Below, piece after piece: positions 1 to 8,208 of a stretch of DNA of 64,000 bases (the first letter of the stretch is position 1; every line of letters starts with the position of its first letter). Made by a program: the position numbers and the translations under genes. The notes under the pieces were generated by a model, which did not search any database, was not told where the DNA came from, and worked only from the letters and a program-made list of their open reading frames with translations. Source of the stretch: Paenibacillus piri (GTDB lineage Bacteria > Bacillota > Bacilli > Paenibacillales > NBRC-103111); the NCBI RefSeq assembly GCF_004354045.1, contig NZ_SMRT01000002.1:558001-622000 (forward strand), written 5' to 3'.

Positions 1-1
1 G

Positions 2-361
2 CTGCATTGCAAAATATTGAAGCTGACGCTGCAGCCGCTGGTCGAAAATGCAATCTTTCACGGTCTGGCGCCTCAGAAGGCGAAGGGCCTCATCCGCATC
101 CGCGCGTATACGCGGAAGGGCAGGCTAATGATCGTTATCCGCGACAACGGGCTCGGTATGAGCTCCGAGCAGTTGGAGAGCGTATTTACGGAAAGGAGAA
201 AGGCGCCCAGCAAGCACCGGTTTACCGGGATCGGCATCATGAACGTGCAGGAGCGCATCCGTCTTCATTTCGGCGCCGAATACGGCTTGAGCATAGCAAG
301 CCTGCCCCAGGTCGGGACGCTTATCCGAATCGGTCTGCCGGCAGCGGCTCTATACGATTAA
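2..361 (+). CDS. YesM-type sensor histidine kinase, C-terminal part (5' end outside window)
   Basis: The frame is open from base 2 and ends at TAA 359-361, so only the last ~119 residues are visible. They form a HATPase_c domain: an N-box (LVENAIFHG), a G1 box (DNGLGM) and a G2 box (GIGIMNVQERI), followed by the usual short C-terminal strand. This composition is typical of the HPK7/YesM membrane kinases that autophosphorylate a His in an upstream His_kinase domain and signal to AraC-type regulators. No response regulator follows it, so its partner is presumably upstream of the window. It may control the sugar ABC genes that start at 1140, but the 780-bp gap with repeats makes co-transcription doubtful. 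Family call is firm; substrate is unknown. Confidence 0.9.
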   Translation: MHCKILKLTLQPLVENAIFHGLAPQKAKGLIRIRAYTRKGRLMIVIRDNGLGMSSEQLESVFTERRKAPSKHRFTGIGIMNVQERIRLHFGAEYGLSIASLPQVGTLIRIGLPAAALYD

Positions 362-413
362 AGCGGTTACAAAAATTGATACAATTTTCGCAAGATCACT
401 GTATATATCGATA

Positions 414-427
414 AGAAAGCGCTTGCT
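414..427 (+). promoter_or_regulatory. cre-like site (CcpA)
   Basis: The sequence AGAAAGCGCTTGCT matches the catabolite-responsive element consensus TGWAARCGYTWNCW at 13 of 14 positions (only the first base differs). It overlaps a possible -10 (TATACT, 427-432) and lies in the gap before the sugar ABC operon. Catabolite repression would fit that operon, but it lies ~700 bp from the first gene. Prediction only. Confidence 0.4.
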
Positions 428-578
428 ATACTTAATGTATCTCCCCCGGGTTGCCGCCTTCATACACCTGATTGTCCTGTCAGGAGGAAGGAAGTATTCC
501 TTAGATGCATATGTGTAGAAGCGTTTTCGTCTTTCCAGGACGCCTTTATCGCTAAATTTTACGCCGCATACCACCCGC

Positions 579-1125
579 AAAGTGTGTCCCGCAGGGACGA
601 AAACGCTGCAAGTACATCCGTTTCAAAGGAACGCCAACGTACGTGATCCCCCAGCCCTTAACGGGTGTCCAGAGGGCGGAGCCCTCGGGGCCCTCCCTGC
701 AGGGAGGGTTTGGGAGGGTAAGAGCCCGTGGGGTTTGGGAGGGTAAAACCCGGTACGCCAACCGTAAAGTGTGTCCCACAGGGACGGAAACGCTGCAAGT
801 ACATCCGTTTCAAAGGAACACCAACGTACGTGATCCCCCAGCCCTTAACGGGTGTCCAGAGGGCGGAGCCCTCGGGGCCCTCCCTATAGGGAGGGTTTGG
901 GAGGGTAAAAGCCCGTGGGGTTTGGGAGGGTAAAAGCCCGTGGGGTTTGGGTGGGTAAAAGCCGGTACACCAACCGTAAAGTGTGTCCCGTAGGGACGAA
1001 AACGCTGCAACCACATCCGTTTCAAAGGAACGCGAACGTACGTGATCCCCCAGCCCTTTACGGGTGTCCAGAGGGCGGAGCCCTTGGGGCCCTCCCTATA
1101 GGGAGGGTTTGGGAGGGTAAGAGCC
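579..1125 (+). repeat. Three tandem copies of a ~187-212 bp unit with nested 25-bp repeats
   Basis: Copies begin at 579, 766 and 978, each with AAAGTGTGTCCC, and share a core running through a 'cgtacgtgatcccccagccc' block and a palindrome CCCTCCC-tata-GGGAGGG (tgca in copy 1). The third copy stops at ~1125, 15 bp before the likely permease start. Copy 2 is 25 bp longer because a 25-bp sub-unit (gtttgggagggtaaaagccc plus gtggg, 895-919) is present three times there, against two in copy 1 and one in copy 3. The reading frames that run through it are side effects of the repeat. It fills the whole 362-1139 gap, which has no other recognisable gene. Confidence 0.93.
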
Positions 1126-1139
1126 ATACCAAAAGGAGC

Positions 1140-2114
1140 GTGAACATAATTAAGCGGGAATTAGCTGTAGAAAACATATCAGTCAAGCATAAAGAGTCCA
1201 GATACAAGCTCGTTGGTAAAACGATATGGGCTTTCAGAGCCTTTTACCTGATGCTGCTGCCGGGGGTCGCGTATTATATTTTGTTTCGCTATGTGCCGAT
1301 GTACGGCGTCATCATCGCATTCAAAGAGTTTAATATGCTGGAAGGGATCGTCAGCAGTCCGTGGGCGGACCCGTGGTACAAGCATTTTCAAACCTTTTTT
1401 AATTCGCCCTATTTTTCCCAGCTGATGATCAATACATGTCTGATTTCTTTGTACAAATTAATTTTCGGCATGCTGCCCCCGATTGTTATGGCGCTCCTGC
1501 TGAACGAATGCCGGGTCCGCTGGTTCAGGACGATGATTCAGACCTTGACGTATATGCCGCATTTTTTGTCATGGGTGATCATTTATGGGATTCTCATCGC
1601 GCTGTTCTCGCAAAGCTCGGGACTGTTCAATCGCTGGCTCGTTGAAAGCGGGGGAACGTCGATCGGCTTTCTGACGTCACTCGATTATTTCCGGGGCATT
1701 CTGGTCGGGTCCGAAATTTGGAAGGACCTCGGCTGGGGAGCGATCATTTACTTGGCGGCCATGACGGGCATCGACCCGACGCTTTACGAGGCGGCCAGAG
1801 TGGACGGGGCCAGCCGTCTGCGCATGATGTGGCATATAACGCTGCCGGGCATCCGCAATGTCATCGTCCTGCTGTTCATTTTAAAGCTCGGTACCATTAT
1901 GGATGCCGGATTCGATCAAATCTACATTTTGTACAATATTCAAGTTTATCAAGTCGCAGATATTTTGGATACGTGGGTGTTCCGTACCGGTCTGCAGCAG
2001 CTGAATTTCAGCATGGGAGCGGCCGTCGGCTTGTTCAAATCGGCGATCGGGTTCGTGCTCGTGCTGGGCTCCAACCATCTGTCCAAGAAATGGGGGGATG
2101 AAGGAATATGGTAA
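1140..2114 (+). CDS. Carbohydrate ABC transporter permease, LplB family
   Basis: Membrane subunit of a CUT1-type sugar importer; 324 aa from the chosen GTG. It has about six hydrophobic segments (first near AFYLMLLPGVAYYILF) and the binding-protein-dependent permease EAA loop (YEAARVDGA followed by ITLPG) that contacts the ATPase. The start is uncertain: AAAAGGAG at 1131-1138 is only one base from GTG 1140, and the frame runs on upstream into the tandem repeat, which is not expected to be coding. It overlaps the next permease by 7 nt, so the two are translationally coupled. No ATPase gene is nearby, as is usual for systems sharing an MsmX-type ATPase. Confidence 0.9.
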   Translation: MNIIKRELAVENISVKHKESRYKLVGKTIWAFRAFYLMLLPGVAYYILFRYVPMYGVIIAFKEFNMLEGIVSSPWADPWYKHFQTFFNSPYFSQLMINTCLISLYKLIFGMLPPIVMALLLNECRVRWFRTMIQTLTYMPHFLSWVIIYGILIALFSQSSGLFNRWLVESGGTSIGFLTSLDYFRGILVGSEIWKDLGWGAIIYLAAMTGIDPTLYEAARVDGASRLRMMWHITLPGIRNVIVLLFILKLGTIMDAGFDQIYILYNIQVYQVADILDTWVFRTGLQQLNFSMGAAVGLFKSAIGFVLVLGSNHLSKKWGDEGIW

Positions 2115-2968
2115 AAGGATTCGAGGATCGTCTTGTAAATACAATCGTCTATGCAGTGCTTGCGATTGCCGGCTTATCGGCCGTCTTCCCACTTATGTAT
2201 GTCGTTTCCGTCTCCATCACACCATTTGCGGAGGTTTTGAAAAACGGCGGTTTTATCCTCATTCCGAAATCCGTCACGTTCACCGCTTACCAGAAGCTGT
2301 TTACCGAATCGAATATTCCGCAGGCATTTTGGATCACGCTGTTCATTACCGTAGTCGGAACGGTTATCAACCTGATATTGACCGCTCTGATGGCGTATCC
2401 GCTCAGCCGCAAAAAACTGCCGGGCCGCAAAGCGTTTCTGCTGCTCGTCGTATTTACGATGCTGTTCAGCGGGGGCATCATTCCGACTTATTTGATCGTA
2501 AAATCGCTGGGGCTGATCGATTCGGTCTGGTCGATGATTTTGCCGAATGCGGTGTGGAGCTTTAATGTACTTGTGATGAAAAGCTTTTTTGAACATCTTC
2601 CCGAAGAATTGTTCGAGTCGGCAAAAATGGACGGGGCGAAAGAATTCCGGATTTTGCTGCAAATCGTCATTCCGCTATCCGTACCTTCTCTGCTAACTAT
2701 TGGCTTGTTTTATTTGGTCGGCCATTGGAACGAATTTTTTCAGGCTGTCATGTATGTGACCGACCGCACTTTGTTCCCGCTTCAGGTGGTGATCCGGGAA
2801 ATTTTGATGCTCACGCAGCAGCCGCTGGAAAATGCGGAAAACATGCTTCCTACCGAGACGATGCAGATGGCTTCCGTCGTCATTGCGAGCTTGCCGGTGA
2901 TCGTCGTCTATCCGTTTATCCAAAAGCATTTTACTAAAGGAATGCTGCTTGGTTCGGTAAAAGGTTGA
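2108..2968 (+). CDS. Carbohydrate ABC transporter permease, YtcP/LplC family
   Basis: Second membrane subunit of the importer, 286 aa, starting at ATG 2108 inside the end of the previous gene. It is highly hydrophobic with about six transmembrane segments, and shows the EAA-type loop (ESAKMDGAKEFRILLQIVIP) and the C-terminal HFTKGMLLGSVKG typical of YtcP/LplC. With the LplB-like partner and the lipoprotein at 3057 it forms a complete importer apart from the ATPase. The order permease-permease-binding protein matches other LplABC-type loci in Paenibacillaceae. The transported compound, probably an oligosaccharide or glycoside, cannot be read from the sequence. Confidence 0.92.
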   Translation: MVKGFEDRLVNTIVYAVLAIAGLSAVFPLMYVVSVSITPFAEVLKNGGFILIPKSVTFTAYQKLFTESNIPQAFWITLFITVVGTVINLILTALMAYPLSRKKLPGRKAFLLLVVFTMLFSGGIIPTYLIVKSLGLIDSVWSMILPNAVWSFNVLVMKSFFEHLPEELFESAKMDGAKEFRILLQIVIPLSVPSLLTIGLFYLVGHWNEFFQAVMYVTDRTLFPLQVVIREILMLTQQPLENAENMLPTETMQMASVVIASLPVIVVYPFIQKHFTKGMLLGSVKG

Positions 2969-2975
2969 ACGACGG

Positions 2976-2998
2976 GGCTGCCGCTCCGGACTGCAGCC
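2976..2998 (+). other. Small hairpin between permease and binding-protein genes
   Basis: GGCTGC (2976-2981) and GCAGCC (2993-2998) form a 6-bp stem with an 11-base loop just after the permease stop. There is no T tract, so termination is not implied. It could be an mRNA processing or stabilising structure that lets the binding protein be made in excess, which is inference. Confidence 0.3.
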
Positions 2999-3056
2999 GG
3001 GGCCAAGGCGCCGCTTCAATATACAGCTTCAATATAAACGAAAGAAGGGGATTTGA

Positions 3057-4634
3057 ATGAGGCAAGTAAAAGCACTTACGCTTTCGATGGCGTTACTGAT
3101 GGTTGGGGGCGCAATGCTGGCGGGCTGCGGCGGTTCGGGCGGCGGTACGGCAGGGGGGACAACAACTCCGGCTCCGGCACCCCCCGCGTCGGGACAGCCG
3201 GCCAAAGACGCTCCGGCAGCGGCCAAAACCGCTGGTCCGGTCAAATTGAACATCATCGAGACCGGCAACGGACTGCCTTCGCCCGATCAGGACATTATTA
3301 AGCAGGAGCTGGACAAAGCTCTCGGCACCGACTTGAATTTAACGGTATACGCCTCCAACGACGATTACAAAAATCAGCTGAACGTGCGCATGGCATCGGC
3401 GAACTTCCCCGATCTGTTTGCCGTCGACAGGCAGCAGCTGAAGCAGTTTTCCGAGCAGGGGCTGCTGCTGGATTTGACGCCCTATATGGATAAATTGAAG
3501 CCGGTAAAAGATTTTACCGGAGAGGACAGCCTGAAGAAGGGGACGATGAACGGCAAGGTATACGCGATCGCCAAATCTTCGCAAATTCCTTACGATACGT
3601 ATTTTATCCGCAAGGACTGGCTCGACAAGCTGGGCATGAAAATGCCGACGACCACCGACGAGCTGCTTGAAGTGGCCAAAGCGTTTACGGATAAGGATCC
3701 GGACGGCAACGGCAAAAAAGATACGTTCGGCATTACCGGCGGCAGGCTCGGCGCTTTTTACACCGTCTTCGGAGCGTATGGCATCGGCTTTGACGCAGGG
3801 GCCCCGAGTCTGTACGTGAAGGACAACAAGCTGGTCAACGCGCTGTACGATTCGGGCATGAAGGATGCGCTGGCGTTTATTAGGAAGCTGACCGATTCCG
3901 GCGCGGTCGATCCCGAATTAATGGCGAACTCCGGACTGCAGCATCAGCAAAAGGCCATCAAAGGGCAAGCCGGCATCATTTACATTGACTGGCCGAACAT
4001 GACGAAAGATCAGTTCGTCGAGCAGATTAAAGCGGTCAATCCGAAGGCGGAGTGGGTTCAGATCGAGACGTTAAAAGGACCGGGCGGACTCAAAAACGCC
4101 AGTGCATGGGATATCGGCAAAACGCCGGGTCTGTATGCGATTCCGAAGGCGCTGGAGAAAAACCCGGAAAAGCTGCAAAAAGTATTCGAGCTGCTGAATT
4201 ACGTTTCCGGCAAGGATGGCTCATTGCTGGTGCAGTACGGTATAAAAGGCAAGCATTACAACCTCGAAGGCGGCAAAGTGATGCCTACCGATCTGATGGG
4301 CAAGGAAGGCGGTTATTTCTGGTTGTATCAATTTACGGGCCGGCCGGAAATGGAATATTTGCAGGTGAAGTTCGCGAAGCAGACGCCTTACATCGAATTT
4401 GCCAACAAACAGCCAAGAATCCAGGCGCTCAACGGTTTTGTCGACTATCCGAACGGCTATAACGCGGCGGATGCGGGACGGTATATCGAAGAGGAGCTGG
4501 CCAAATTTATTTACGGCAAACGACCGCTCAGCGAGTACGACAGCTTTCTGAAGACGTTGGAAGGCTCGATGAATTACAAGGCTTACATGGATGCCGCCGA
4601 AAAACAGCTGAAAGATCTTGGTTATTTAAAATAG
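3057..4634 (+). CDS. Extracellular solute-binding lipoprotein (LplA/YtcQ-like)
   Basis: Substrate-binding component of the upstream importer, 525 aa, anchored outside the membrane. The N terminus has a short basic stretch, a hydrophobic core and a lipobox LAGC (Cys ~23), followed by a Gly/Ala/Pro-rich linker. The mature part resembles family-1 solute-binding proteins of the large LplA type (about 500 aa): an early strand LNIIETGNG, the middle motif SQIPYDTYFIRKDWLDKLG, and a Ca-binding-like DKDPDGNGKKDTFG. An AGAAGGGG ribosome site precedes ATG 3057. It likely decides specificity for a carbohydrate whose identity is unknown. It is followed after 40 nt by the dioxygenase gene, suggesting one transcript. 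Confidence 0.93.
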   Translation: MRQVKALTLSMALLMVGGAMLAGCGGSGGGTAGGTTTPAPAPPASGQPAKDAPAAAKTAGPVKLNIIETGNGLPSPDQDIIKQELDKALGTDLNLTVYASNDDYKNQLNVRMASANFPDLFAVDRQQLKQFSEQGLLLDLTPYMDKLKPVKDFTGEDSLKKGTMNGKVYAIAKSSQIPYDTYFIRKDWLDKLGMKMPTTTDELLEVAKAFTDKDPDGNGKKDTFGITGGRLGAFYTVFGAYGIGFDAGAPSLYVKDNKLVNALYDSGMKDALAFIRKLTDSGAVDPELMANSGLQHQQKAIKGQAGIIYIDWPNMTKDQFVEQIKAVNPKAEWVQIETLKGPGGLKNASAWDIGKTPGLYAIPKALEKNPEKLQKVFELLNYVSGKDGSLLVQYGIKGKHYNLEGGKVMPTDLMGKEGGYFWLYQFTGRPEMEYLQVKFAKQTPYIEFANKQPRIQALNGFVDYPNGYNAADAGRYIEEELAKFIYGKRPLSEYDSFLKTLEGSMNYKAYMDAAEKQLKDLGYLK

Positions 4635-4674
4635 GAACGCAATGCATTGATCCGTAAACAAGGAGTGGATAAAT

Positions 4675-5505
4675 ATGAGTTCCGGGGACTTGAATATTGC
4701 CGAATTAATGACACAGTTTCATGAGCAAGGTTATTTACTCCTCCCGAACGTGCTGCCGGAGGCCAAGGTGGAGCGTCTGAACGCAGCCGTCGACGAGATT
4801 GTCGCAGAAGAGCCGGATGCGTTGGCGCATAACATTTACAATAGTGTGGAAAGGCACGGGGAGATCGCATCGTTGATTGATGAACCGACGATTTTGCCGC
4901 TGATCGTAAATTTGCTCGGCTTCAACATCCAGCTCCATATTTCCCATCTTACGATCCGCAAGCCGAATCCGCAGGACTTAAAGACCGAGTCGCAAAGCTT
5001 TATAAACTGGCATCAGGACGGACCGCACCCGCAGTTTCCGAGCATGAACGGAATTACGTCAACCTACTACATTAAGACTTGTTATATATTAAGCGATATG
5101 TCCGAGCCGGACCGCGGCAATACGAAAATCATCCCGGGCTCGCACAACAAGCCGTTCCATCCCGACCATCAGGATGTCCGCAATTCCGTACGGGGAGAGC
5201 TGCAAGTGTGCGGCAAGCCGGGCGATGTGTTTATTTTCGCGCAAAATCTATGGCATGCAGGTGCACCAAACCGGTCGGATTTCACCCGCCGACAGCTGTT
5301 TCTCGGCTATAGCCCGATTTGGATGCGTCCGATCGATTACCGCATCGCATCGGAGAAGCTGTTGAGGGATGCAACCCCGATCCGCAAGCAGCTGCTTGGC
5401 GTCATTGACGATAATCCGTTTAAATATTACGTTCCGCAGGAATCTATGGTACCCTTGAAGGAGCTGTATTTGGGCGCTGCCGGAAACGGCGGGTACGCGC
5501 ATTAA
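4675..5505 (+). CDS. Phytanoyl-CoA dioxygenase (PhyH) family Fe(II)/2-oxoglutarate oxygenase
   Basis: Non-haem iron oxygenase of 276 aa, cytoplasmic. The metal triad is visible as His113-x-Asp115 in NWHQDGPHP and the distal His194 in NLWHAGAP; Arg205/206 twelve or so residues later would bind 2-oxoglutarate. Such enzymes hydroxylate small organic molecules; bacterial members act on many substrates besides acyl-CoA. It sits between the sugar-type ABC importer and an SDR, all on one strand with gaps of 40 and 24 nt, so the imported compound is the probable substrate or precursor. AAGGAG precedes ATG 4675. Family call is firm; the reaction is unassigned. Confidence 0.9.
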   Translation: MSSGDLNIAELMTQFHEQGYLLLPNVLPEAKVERLNAAVDEIVAEEPDALAHNIYNSVERHGEIASLIDEPTILPLIVNLLGFNIQLHISHLTIRKPNPQDLKTESQSFINWHQDGPHPQFPSMNGITSTYYIKTCYILSDMSEPDRGNTKIIPGSHNKPFHPDHQDVRNSVRGELQVCGKPGDVFIFAQNLWHAGAPNRSDFTRRQLFLGYSPIWMRPIDYRIASEKLLRDATPIRKQLLGVIDDNPFKYYVPQESMVPLKELYLGAAGNGGYAH

Positions 5506-5529
5506 AGTTCAAGCGGATAGGGTGGGAAG

Positions 5530-6303
5530 ATGGATATGCAAGCAATGAACAAGACAGGCAAATGCGCCGGGAAGCTTGCTCTCGTTACCGGCGGTTCTCG
5601 CGGATTGGGCCGCTGGATTTGTATCGAGCTGGCACGTCAGGGCGCGTTTGTCGCCGTCAATTATGCGAACAGCGAAATTGATGCGGAAGAGACGGTACGG
5701 CTCATCGCGGGGGAAGGCGGTACGGCCCGGGCTTTCCGCGCCGATATTACAGACGAAGACGAAGTGGAGCGGCTCGTGGAAGACGTTCGGCAAACGTTCG
5801 GCCGGACAGTTGATGTGCTGGTCAACAACGCGACCGGACCGCAGCCGATGCTGCCGATCGAGGAGGAGACATGGGCCACGTATTCGGCTCAGCTTCAGTT
5901 TTTCGTGAAAGCGCCGCTGCTGTTGGTCAAAGCCGTCCTGCCGGGAATGAAGGCAAAAACGGCGGGCAGCATCGTCAACATTGGCAGCGAGGTCGTACAG
6001 CTGGGCAACGAGCGGTTTTCCAGTTACGTGACCGCGAAATCGGCGATGATCGGGATGACCCGGTCATGGGCCAACGAGCTGGGACCGCAGGGCATCCGCG
6101 TCAATCTGGTCGCACCCGGCTGGATTCCAGTGGAACGGCATGCGGGAGCGGACACCGGGGGCTATCAGAGTACGGTGCCGCTTAAGCATATGGGAGAGCC
6201 GTACGATATTGCCGCGGCGGTATCCTTTCTCGCTTCGGACGAAGCGAAGTTCATTACCGGACAATGTTTGTCCGTCAATGGCGGCAAGACGAACGGAATT
6301 TAA
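5530..6303 (+). CDS. SDR family oxidoreductase
   Basis: Classical short-chain dehydrogenase of 257 aa. It has the nucleotide-binding glycine motif GGSRGLG (21-27), NNA (99-101), and the catalytic set Ser153, Tyr166 and Lys170 (SSYVTAKSA). The C-terminal SVNGGKTNG ending is typical of FabG-like members. It probably oxidises or reduces an alcohol/ketone made by the adjacent PhyH enzyme, forming a two-step modification of an imported compound; that link is inferred from position only. Ribosome site GGTGGGAAG lies before ATG 5530. It is the last gene of the 1140-6303 cluster. Confidence 0.92.
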   Translation: MDMQAMNKTGKCAGKLALVTGGSRGLGRWICIELARQGAFVAVNYANSEIDAEETVRLIAGEGGTARAFRADITDEDEVERLVEDVRQTFGRTVDVLVNNATGPQPMLPIEEETWATYSAQLQFFVKAPLLLVKAVLPGMKAKTAGSIVNIGSEVVQLGNERFSSYVTAKSAMIGMTRSWANELGPQGIRVNLVAPGWIPVERHAGADTGGYQSTVPLKHMGEPYDIAAAVSFLASDEAKFITGQCLSVNGGKTNGI

Positions 6304-6381
6304 TCGTTCCAGCGGCAGTCCGTAACCAGTCAGGATCGGATTGTTCGAAAAACGGGCAGACGTTAGCCGCCGCCCATCGCG

Positions 6382-6422
6382 AGCCTTTGCGAGCTTACTT
6401 ATCGGGTAAGCCTGCAAAGGCT
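6382..6422 (+). terminator. Strong two-tier hairpin after the SDR gene
   Basis: AGCCTTTGC (6382-6390) pairs with GCAAAGGCT (6414-6422), and inside it GCTTAC (6393-6398) pairs with GTAAGC (6406-6411), leaving a TTATCGG loop. The stem is nearly perfect, but no T run follows, so intrinsic termination is uncertain. It separates the ABC/PhyH/SDR cluster from the methyltransferase cluster. Confidence 0.45.
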
Positions 6423-6545
6423 TATTGGTGCGAGCCTTGACGTCGTTTCATCAGGTCAAGCATGGTCTTATTCGCATAATGATGGTATACTATCTGCACG
6501 AAAACTGTATGGAACGAGTAACGGAAAAGAGAGCTGATAGCGGAG

Positions 6546-7292
6546 ATGAACCCTCGCGAGCTGTTTGGCGATATCGATATTTATTTGTTCGATCAGCTGT
6601 TGAAAGGCAGGATTACGCCTGAGAAGCGCATCCTGGACGCAGGCTGCGGCAACGGCCGCAACCTGGTCTACTTTTTGCGCAGCGGCTACAAGGTGTACGC
6701 GGTCGACCGCTCGGAGGAAGCAGTCGCCGGCGTCCGGCGGCTGGGGGCCAAGCTGGCGCCGGACTGGTCGGATGAGCGGGTCCGTGTCGAGCCGGTTGAT
6801 AAAATGAGCTTTGCCAACGACAGTTTTGACGTCGTCATCTGTAATGCGGTGCTCCATTTTGCCGAACACGAGGCGCATTTTATACAGATGGTGCAAGAGC
6901 TGTGGCGGGTGCTGCGTCCGGGCGGGCTGCTGTTCGCAAGGCTGGCGTCTTCGATCGGCATCGAGGATAAGGTGGAACCGCTCGGCGCTTCGCGTTACAG
7001 GCTTCCGGACGGGAGTGAGCGGTTTCTCGTCGACGAGGAGCGGCTTGTGAAAATGACGGAGAAGCTGCAGGGCATGATGCTGGAGCCGCTTAAGACCGTC
7101 AATGTGGAGAACATGAGATGCATGACGACCTGGTGCTTGAAAAAGCCGCATATTTTGTTTTTTGAACCGATCGAGGAGCAGCGGACGGAGAACAAACCCA
7201 TCGGGCTGAGTCCGGAAAAGGAACCGGATACGGATCGTGTCGATCAGGACGCGGCTGACCGTTGTATTCAAGAAATCAGGAGGCAACAGTAA
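6546..7292 (+). CDS. Class I SAM-dependent methyltransferase
   Basis: Rossmann-fold methyltransferase of 248 aa. Motif I is DAGCGNGR (31-38), the acidic loop is AVDRSEE (motif II), and motif IV/post is FDVVICNAVLHFAEHE with the later WRVLRPGGLLF. The fold and the residue pattern resemble TehB-like and ubiquinone/menaquinone-type small-molecule methyltransferases, but the substrate is not evident. The C terminus (after ~215) is polar and low in conserved features. It begins a short run of same-strand genes with the nitrilase and acetyltransferase; an extended -10 (TGGTATACT, ending 6491) could be its promoter. Confidence 0.88.
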   Translation: MNPRELFGDIDIYLFDQLLKGRITPEKRILDAGCGNGRNLVYFLRSGYKVYAVDRSEEAVAGVRRLGAKLAPDWSDERVRVEPVDKMSFANDSFDVVICNAVLHFAEHEAHFIQMVQELWRVLRPGGLLFARLASSIGIEDKVEPLGASRYRLPDGSERFLVDEERLVKMTEKLQGMMLEPLKTVNVENMRCMTTWCLKKPHILFFEPIEEQRTENKPIGLSPEKEPDTDRVDQDAADRCIQEIRRQQ

Positions 7293-7320
7293 ATCGGTTG
7301 AACGATCAGGAGGAAATCGC

Positions 7321-8184
7321 ATGAAGCTTCGAGTATCGGCAGTCCAGTATCATTTGCATACCATCAAAAGCTTTGAGGAATTTGCTGCGCAGGTCATCCA
7401 TTATGTGAAAACCGCAGAGGAATTTGAAACCGACTTTGTTCTGTTTCCCGAGCTGTTTACTACGCAATTAATGTCGATAGGCGGGGGAAAAAACGATCCC
7501 GGCGCGTTAACCATCGAAGAACTGCCGGCCTATACGGAGGCGTATAAGCAGCTGTTCGTTTCGTTGGCCCGGAGCACGGGCATTCATCTGATCGGCGGCA
7601 CGCATATCGTCGAAGAGAACGGCCGCTTGTATAATACGGCTTTTTTGTTTTATCCGGACGGTACGATCGCGGAGCAGCGGAAGCTGCATATTACGCCGAC
7701 GGAAGTGCACGGATGGAACATGGCCGCAGGCGACGGCTTGCAAGTATTCGATACGGCGAAAGGTCGGATCGCCATCCTCATCTGCTACGACATCGAGTTT
7801 CCGGAAATTGTGCGGATGGCGAGGGCGCGTGGGGCCGACGTTATTTTTTGCCCGTCCTGCACGGACGACCGGCACGGCTTTCACCGTGTCCGTTATACCT
7901 GTCATGCGCGCACGATTGAAAATCAAGTCTACGTGGTTACTACAGGGACAATCGGCTCTCTGCCGACGGTGGATTTCATGAGAGGCAATTACGGTCAGGC
8001 GGCCGTTATTACGCCGAACGACGTTCCGTTTCCTCCGGGAGGCGTGCTGGCTGCCGGCGAAATTAACCATGACATGGTGATTACCGCCGATTTGGATATC
8101 GGCCTGCTGCATCAGGTACGGGATAAAGGCTCCGTCACGACGTGGCGAGACCGCAGGACGGACCTGTACACCGATTGGAGCTGA
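7321..8184 (+). CDS. Carbon-nitrogen hydrolase (nitrilase superfamily, YhcX-like domain)
   Basis: Amidase/nitrilase-fold enzyme of 287 aa. The catalytic triad is visible: Glu44 (FPELF), Lys121 (RKLHITPTE) and Cys155 (ILICYDIEFPE), followed by the conserved CTDDRHG and the Arg-rich loop. ATG 7321 is chosen because CAGGAGG precedes it; an in-frame GTG at 7237 would overlap the methyltransferase. It most resembles the hydrolase half of bifunctional GNAT/nitrilase proteins such as Bacillus YhcX, and the next gene is the matching GNAT half. The amide or nitrile substrate is unknown. Confidence 0.92.
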   Translation: MKLRVSAVQYHLHTIKSFEEFAAQVIHYVKTAEEFETDFVLFPELFTTQLMSIGGGKNDPGALTIEELPAYTEAYKQLFVSLARSTGIHLIGGTHIVEENGRLYNTAFLFYPDGTIAEQRKLHITPTEVHGWNMAAGDGLQVFDTAKGRIAILICYDIEFPEIVRMARARGADVIFCPSCTDDRHGFHRVRYTCHARTIENQVYVVTTGTIGSLPTVDFMRGNYGQAAVITPNDVPFPPGGVLAAGEINHDMVITADLDIGLLHQVRDKGSVTTWRDRRTDLYTDWS

Positions 8185-8208
8185 ACGTTCGTGACGGGAG
8201 GGAAACCG

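Noticed and set aside
915-1139. In-frame upstream extension of the LplB-like permease through the tandem repeat
   Set aside because: The extension reads repeat sequence in one frame; the real homology begins after ~1200, and the same repeat gives unrelated peptides in other frames.
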